The notes beneath the pieces were generated by a model. The model saw only the letters and a program-made list of their open reading frames with translations. It did not search any database and was not told where the DNA came from. DNA of 64,000 nucleotides from Flavobacteriaceae bacterium. GTDB taxonomy: Bacteria; Bacteroidota; Bacteroidia; Flavobacteriales; Flavobacteriaceae. This document shows positions 60,700 to 64,000 of the stretch, piece by piece. The stretch is from positions 1 through 64,000 of the forward strand of contig PALG01000014.1 of NCBI GenBank assembly GCA_002707025.1, read 5' to 3'. Every line of letters begins with the position of its first letter. The stretch's first letter is position 1. A program made the translations under genes and the position numbers.

Positions 60700-62331
60700 A
60701 TGAAGAAATATCTCCTATCCCTTATAGCCATATGTGTCACTTTTATATCCATGGCTCAGGAAGAAACCATAAGTACTTCAGAAAAAATTGATGCTACCTT
60801 CCGCGATTATACAGGGTGGTTTGTCGATGCCATATTTTATGAAATTCCTTTTTCTGATGAATTTCAGATTCCTTGGGTATTGATTGTCTTGGTAGGAGGT
60901 GCGCTATATTTTACTATATATTTTAAACTTATTAATGTCACCGGATTTTGGACGGCTATTAAAGTGGTTCGAGGAAAATACGAGGACATTGAAAAACACG
61001 GCGTTGATACACTTTACGGTGATCCTACCCCTAATGAGGGTGTTGACCTTCCAGAAACCATTCGTGATGAAAGCGCAGATGGTGAAGTATCTCACTTTCA
61101 AGCCTTAACCGCAGCGCTTTCTGCAACGGTGGGTCTTGGAAACATTGCCGGGGTAGCGGTGGCACTTTCTATTGGAGGTCCCGGAGCTACTTTCTGGATG
61201 ATTCTTGCAGGAATTTTAGGAATGGCTTCCAAATTTGCGGAATGTACCCTTGGGGTGAAGTATCGTGATGTAGGGGAAGATGGAACGGTTTATGGGGGGC
61301 CTATGTACTACCTTACCAAAGGTCTTGGTGAGAAAGGTGCAAAAGGCTTAGGAAAAGTACTCGCGGTATTGTTTGCCATCTTTGTCATTGGCGGATCTTT
61401 TGGTGGTGGAAATATGTTCCAGGCCAATCAGGCTGCTGCTCAGTTTGTAAAACTTTTTGAAATTACCAATGATAATGGCGGAATGTACTTCGGGATTGTC
61501 ATGGCTGTATTGGTGGCCGTGGTCATTATTGGAGGAATTAAGCGTATCGCTTCCGTGACCGAAAAAATTGTTCCTTTTATGGCAGGTATTTATGTCTTGG
61601 GAGCTATCATTATTCTCGTAGCCAATTACCATCACATTGGGGATGCCTTCGGATTGATTTTTGAAGGAGCTTTCTCTGGTCTTGGAATTGCCGGTGGTTT
61701 GGTGGGTGTCATGATTCAGGGGATCCGACGAGGGGCCTTCTCCAATGAAGCTGGGGTAGGTTCGGCTGCCATTGCCCACTCGGCGGTACGTACCAAGTAC
61801 CCCGCAAGTGAAGGAATTGTTGCCTTGTTAGAACCTTTTGTAGATACCGTGGTTATTTGTACCATGACCGCTCTCGTAATTATTATTACTAATTTTGAAG
61901 GTGGATTTATGACTTACGGTACCGAGATTACCGAAGGGGTAGAAATGACCGCAACGGCTTTTGATAGTGTCATCCCGCACTTCTCTATTGTATTAACCGT
62001 GGCCGTAATCTTATTTGCATTCTCAACCATGATTTCTTGGTCTTATTACGGGATGCAAGGATGGAAATTTTTATTCGGAAGAGGAAAAATGACCGACATG
62101 GTCTATAAAATCCTATTCTTAATTTTTGTTGTGGTAGGAGCATCCATTAGCTTAGGGGCAGTCATCGACTTCTCTGATGCCATGATTTTTGCCATGGTAG
62201 TTCCAAATATCATTGGAGTGCTATTGCTAACACCGGTCGTTAGAAAAGAATTGAAGAAATACATGAATGCGATCCGTAAAAAAGGAGAAGCCCTGGAAGA
62301 AGGTGCAGAAGATTTGACCAAGCATATGTAA
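60700..62331 (+). CDS. Alanine/glycine:cation symporter (AGCS family)
   Basis: A 543-residue transporter with an N-terminal signal peptide-like segment (MKKYLLSLIAICVTFISMAQ), which many flavobacterial members carry, and about ten to eleven hydrophobic segments. Family motifs: GLGNIAGVAVALSIGGPGATFWM, ASKFAECTLGVKYR, GGPMYYL, GSFGGGNMFQANQAA, RRGAFSNEAGVGSAAIAHSAV. Uses Na+ or H+ to import alanine or glycine. It ends at a terminator hairpin. Confidence 0.93.
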   Translation: MKKYLLSLIAICVTFISMAQEETISTSEKIDATFRDYTGWFVDAIFYEIPFSDEFQIPWVLIVLVGGALYFTIYFKLINVTGFWTAIKVVRGKYEDIEKHGVDTLYGDPTPNEGVDLPETIRDESADGEVSHFQALTAALSATVGLGNIAGVAVALSIGGPGATFWMILAGILGMASKFAECTLGVKYRDVGEDGTVYGGPMYYLTKGLGEKGAKGLGKVLAVLFAIFVIGGSFGGGNMFQANQAAAQFVKLFEITNDNGGMYFGIVMAVLVAVVIIGGIKRIASVTEKIVPFMAGIYVLGAIIILVANYHHIGDAFGLIFEGAFSGLGIAGGLVGVMIQGIRRGAFSNEAGVGSAAIAHSAVRTKYPASEGIVALLEPFVDTVVICTMTALVIIITNFEGGFMTYGTEITEGVEMTATAFDSVIPHFSIVLTVAVILFAFSTMISWSYYGMQGWKFLFGRGKMTDMVYKILFLIFVVVGASISLGAVIDFSDAMIFAMVVPNIIGVLLLTPVVRKELKKYMNAIRKKGEALEEGAEDLTKHM

Positions 62332-62353
62332 TAAAAAAACAAATATACTTTTT

Positions 62354-62383
62354 AAAACTCCCCTTCATTTAAAGGGGAGTTTT
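62354..62383 (+). terminator. Terminator hairpin abutting the next start codon
   Basis: AAAACTCCCC pairs with GGGGAGTTTT across a 10-base loop (TTCATTTAAA), a 10-bp perfect stem. The downstream gene's ATG at 62384 follows the last stem base directly. It may end the symporter transcript and also restrict ribosome access to the next gene. Confidence 0.85.
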
Positions 62384-63265
62384 ATGTTTAAAAAGAACCG
62401 TTATTTAAGCAAATTTGGTTTCAACCAATCGGAACAGCGAGGCATCATTGTGCTGTTGTTCCTCATTTTAGCCTTTTCAACTTTCAATAAATTTTACAGC
62501 TTTCAAAAAGCGTCTTCTTTTGATAGTTCTTCGGAAGAAATCGTGACCCTGCAACAGCAAATCGATTCTTTGGAAAAGGTTGCCTTGGAAAAACGAAAGC
62601 CAAAACTGTATCCTTTCAACCCAAATTTTATTACCGATTACAAATCGTATGTACTCGGAATGAAACCGGAAGAGTTTGATAGGCTGAAAGCCTTTAGGGA
62701 GAAAAACCAATGGATTAATTCCGTTACGGATTTCCAGCAAGTGACTCAGGTAAGCGATCAATGGCTGGACTCCATTAGTCCGTATTTTAAATTTCCCGAC
62801 TGGGTAACCCGTCCCAAACCCAAAAGAAATACTTCCAATTTTGATAAGGAGAAAACTTTTTCAGAAAAGCAAGACCTAAATCTAGCTACGGAGGAAGAAC
62901 TTCAAACAGTATACGGAGTGGGAACAGTGCTTTCTTCCCGGATTTTGGAGTACCGTACAAAACTGGGTGGATTTACCGATGAGGTGCAATTGTATGCTGT
63001 TTACGGATTGTCCCCCTCAACCATTAATAATATTTTAAAGCAATTTGCCGTAAAAACCCCAAAAGAGCTATCAAAAATGAATATCAATACCGCATCTGCT
63101 TCAGATATTGCTACCCTACCAGGTATTTCGTTTCCTTTGGCAAAGGAAATATGGGAATTTGTAATGCTTAGGGAAGGAATTTCCTCTTTTGAGGAACTAA
63201 GACAAATTGAAAATCTATCGGCTAAGAAATTACAGTTAATTCAGTTATATTTGTTCGCAGAATAA
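62384..63265 (+). CDS. ComEA-like helix-hairpin-helix protein
   Basis: A 293-residue membrane-anchored DNA-binding protein. A cytosolic start (KKNRYLSKFGFNQSEQRG) is followed by a single helix (IIVLLFLILAFSTFNKFY), a coiled coil (VTLQQQIDSLEKVALEK), then three HhH regions: FDRLKAFREKNQWINSVTDFQQVTQ, LATEEELQTVYGVGTVLSSRILEYRTKLGGF, and NTASASDIATLPGISFPLAKEIWEFV. ComEA binds DNA in uptake; whether this one acts in competence or genome maintenance is open. The ATG is retained because downstream candidates would delete the anchor. Confidence 0.88.
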   Translation: MFKKNRYLSKFGFNQSEQRGIIVLLFLILAFSTFNKFYSFQKASSFDSSSEEIVTLQQQIDSLEKVALEKRKPKLYPFNPNFITDYKSYVLGMKPEEFDRLKAFREKNQWINSVTDFQQVTQVSDQWLDSISPYFKFPDWVTRPKPKRNTSNFDKEKTFSEKQDLNLATEEELQTVYGVGTVLSSRILEYRTKLGGFTDEVQLYAVYGLSPSTINNILKQFAVKTPKELSKMNINTASASDIATLPGISFPLAKEIWEFVMLREGISSFEELRQIENLSAKKLQLIQLYLFAE

Positions 63266-63268
63266 AAA

Positions 63269-63296
63269 TTGGACTTTTACAAAATTCTTATCTTTA
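63269..63296 (+). promoter_or_regulatory. Promoter of the acyl-CoA dehydrogenase gene
   Basis: TTG at 63269-63271 and TATCTTTA at 63289-63296 are separated by 17 bases, close to the Bacteroidota -33/-7 layout (last base of the -7 box differs from consensus). The ATG is 19 bases downstream. Confidence 0.5.
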
Positions 63297-63314
63297 AGTC
63301 TTAAAAATTGCTGA

Positions 63315-64000
63315 ATGAATCAATATTTTACAGAAGAACACGATTTTTTTAGAAAATCCTTTCGCGATTTTCTTCAGAAAGAAGTAGTACCCCATATCGA
63401 AAAGTGGGAAAAAACCGGAACCATCGAACGCTTTATCTGGGAAAAGATGGGAGAGATGGGCTATTTTGGGATTTCCTACCCCGAAAAGTATGGTGGGCTC
63501 GATTTGGATATTTTTTACATGATCATCTTTTTGGAAGAAATGCAACGCATTAATAGCGGTGGTTTTGCCGCAGCAATGTGGGCCCATGCCTATTTGGCGA
63601 TGACGCACCTTAACAAAGAGGGCAATCACGACCAGAAAGAAAAGTACCTTACGCCAAGTATTACTGGAGAAAAAATAGGGTGCCTTTGTATCACCGAACC
63701 TTTTGGAGGGAGTGATGTAGGAGGTATGCGATCTACAGCCGTAAAGGAAGGCGACCATTACGTTATCAATGGCTCCAAAACCTTTATCACCAATGGAGTG
63801 TATAGTGATTATTTGATTGTGGCTGCTAAAACCGCTCCCGAGCTAGGCAACAAAGGGATTAGCATTTTTGTTATGGATAGGGAAGCCGAAGGAATTTCAG
63901 CGACCAAATTGGATAAGTTGGGCTGGCGTGCCAGTGATACTGGTGAAATTGCTTTTGATAATGTAAAAATTCCTGCCGAAAACTTGATGGGTGAGGAAAA
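63315..64000 (+). CDS. Acyl-CoA dehydrogenase, N-terminal part (cut by window end)
   Basis: The plus-strand frame from ATG at 63315 is open to the last base of the window (228 complete codons). It starts MNQYFTEEHDFFRKSFRDFLQ, then has FGISYPEKYGGLDLD, CLCITEPFGGSDVGG (FAD-contact motif), YVINGSKTFITNG and GISIFVMDREAEGISATKLDKLGWRASDTGEIAF, the ordinary N-terminal and middle domains of the family. It oxidises acyl-CoA to 2-enoyl-CoA in beta-oxidation or branched-chain amino acid breakdown. The C-terminal helical domain with the catalytic Glu lies outside the window, so the chain-length class is not assignable. Confidence 0.93.
   Translation, partial: MNQYFTEEHDFFRKSFRDFLQKEVVPHIEKWEKTGTIERFIWEKMGEMGYFGISYPEKYGGLDLDIFYMIIFLEEMQRINSGGFAAAMWAHAYLAMTHLNKEGNHDQKEKYLTPSITGEKIGCLCITEPFGGSDVGGMRSTAVKEGDHYVINGSKTFITNGVYSDYLIVAAKTAPELGNKGISIFVMDREAEGISATKLDKLGWRASDTGEIAFDNVKIPAENLMGEE

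Noticed and set aside
1-64000. CRISPR arrays, insertion sequences, prophage, tRNA or rRNA genes
   Set aside because: I saw no spaced direct repeats with spacers, no transposase or integrase motifs, and no tRNA T-arm other than that of tmRNA. The repeats found are short or single pairs.

Overview
The window comes from a marine-type flavobacterium (Bacteroidota, Flavobacteriaceae). The support is: low GC content; gene starts almost without Shine-Dalgarno sequences; promoters of the Bacteroidota form TAnnTTTG; a tmRNA whose tag ends GENNYALAA; a bTHX ribosomal protein; and many Bacteroidota-typical families (DUF2851, DUF1343/NamZ, secreted VGINT-type proteins, a TPR protein paired with an outer-membrane barrel). 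No IS element, prophage, CRISPR array or tRNA was seen. Genes are densely packed, often overlapping by 4 to 20 bases.

Layout. 0-6.9 kb: a complete tryptophan operon trpL-EGDCFBA on the minus strand. It has a Trp-Trp-Trp leader peptide, an attenuator, and a structured GC-rich element between trpB and trpA. A bTHX gene of 39 codons follows. 6.9-11 kb: a MarR/nitroreductase/YceI operon, then thioredoxin-like, rhodanese and small membrane proteins. 11-12.4 kb: a secreted orphan and tmRNA, whose 5' leader carries a second copy of the trpB-trpA element. 12.4-20 kb: a lysine/saccharopine dehydrogenase-like enzyme, a CBS protein, a degenerate transglutaminase, and two adjacent units (winged-helix regulator with membrane protein; Coq4-like, CreD and SanA/YdcF) that share one operator-like sequence. 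20-28.8 kb: a VGINT-type secreted protein, a TPR hybrid histidine kinase, an S9 peptidase, kdsA and typA/bipA.

28.8-42.5 kb is a surface-polysaccharide locus. It holds glycosyltransferases, a GT-C-like membrane protein, a small DPG-motif membrane protein, a kinase-like/methyltransferase fusion and a membrane phosphohydrolase-like protein. It also holds a FemAB/GNAT-like acyltransferase, an FdtB-like aminotransferase, a Wzx flippase and an FdtA/WxcM-like ketoisomerase. Together they suggest synthesis and export of a glycan containing a 3-amino-3,6-dideoxyhexose; kdsA supplies Kdo for lipopolysaccharide.

42.5-64 kb holds envelope and housekeeping genes: an S8 peptidase, FtsE, a large TPR protein with an outer-membrane barrel, amidohydrolase, metalloprotease, NamZ muramidase, a LolC/E-like permease, CysM, a PspC/K+-channel pair, an alanine:cation symporter, a ComEA-like HhH protein and an acyl-CoA dehydrogenase cut by the window end.

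No wholly new system is certain. The best candidates for new biology are the structured repeat near trpA and tmRNA, the paired operators at 18.9 and 19.9 kb, and the three-gene module at 31.5-34.6 kb.
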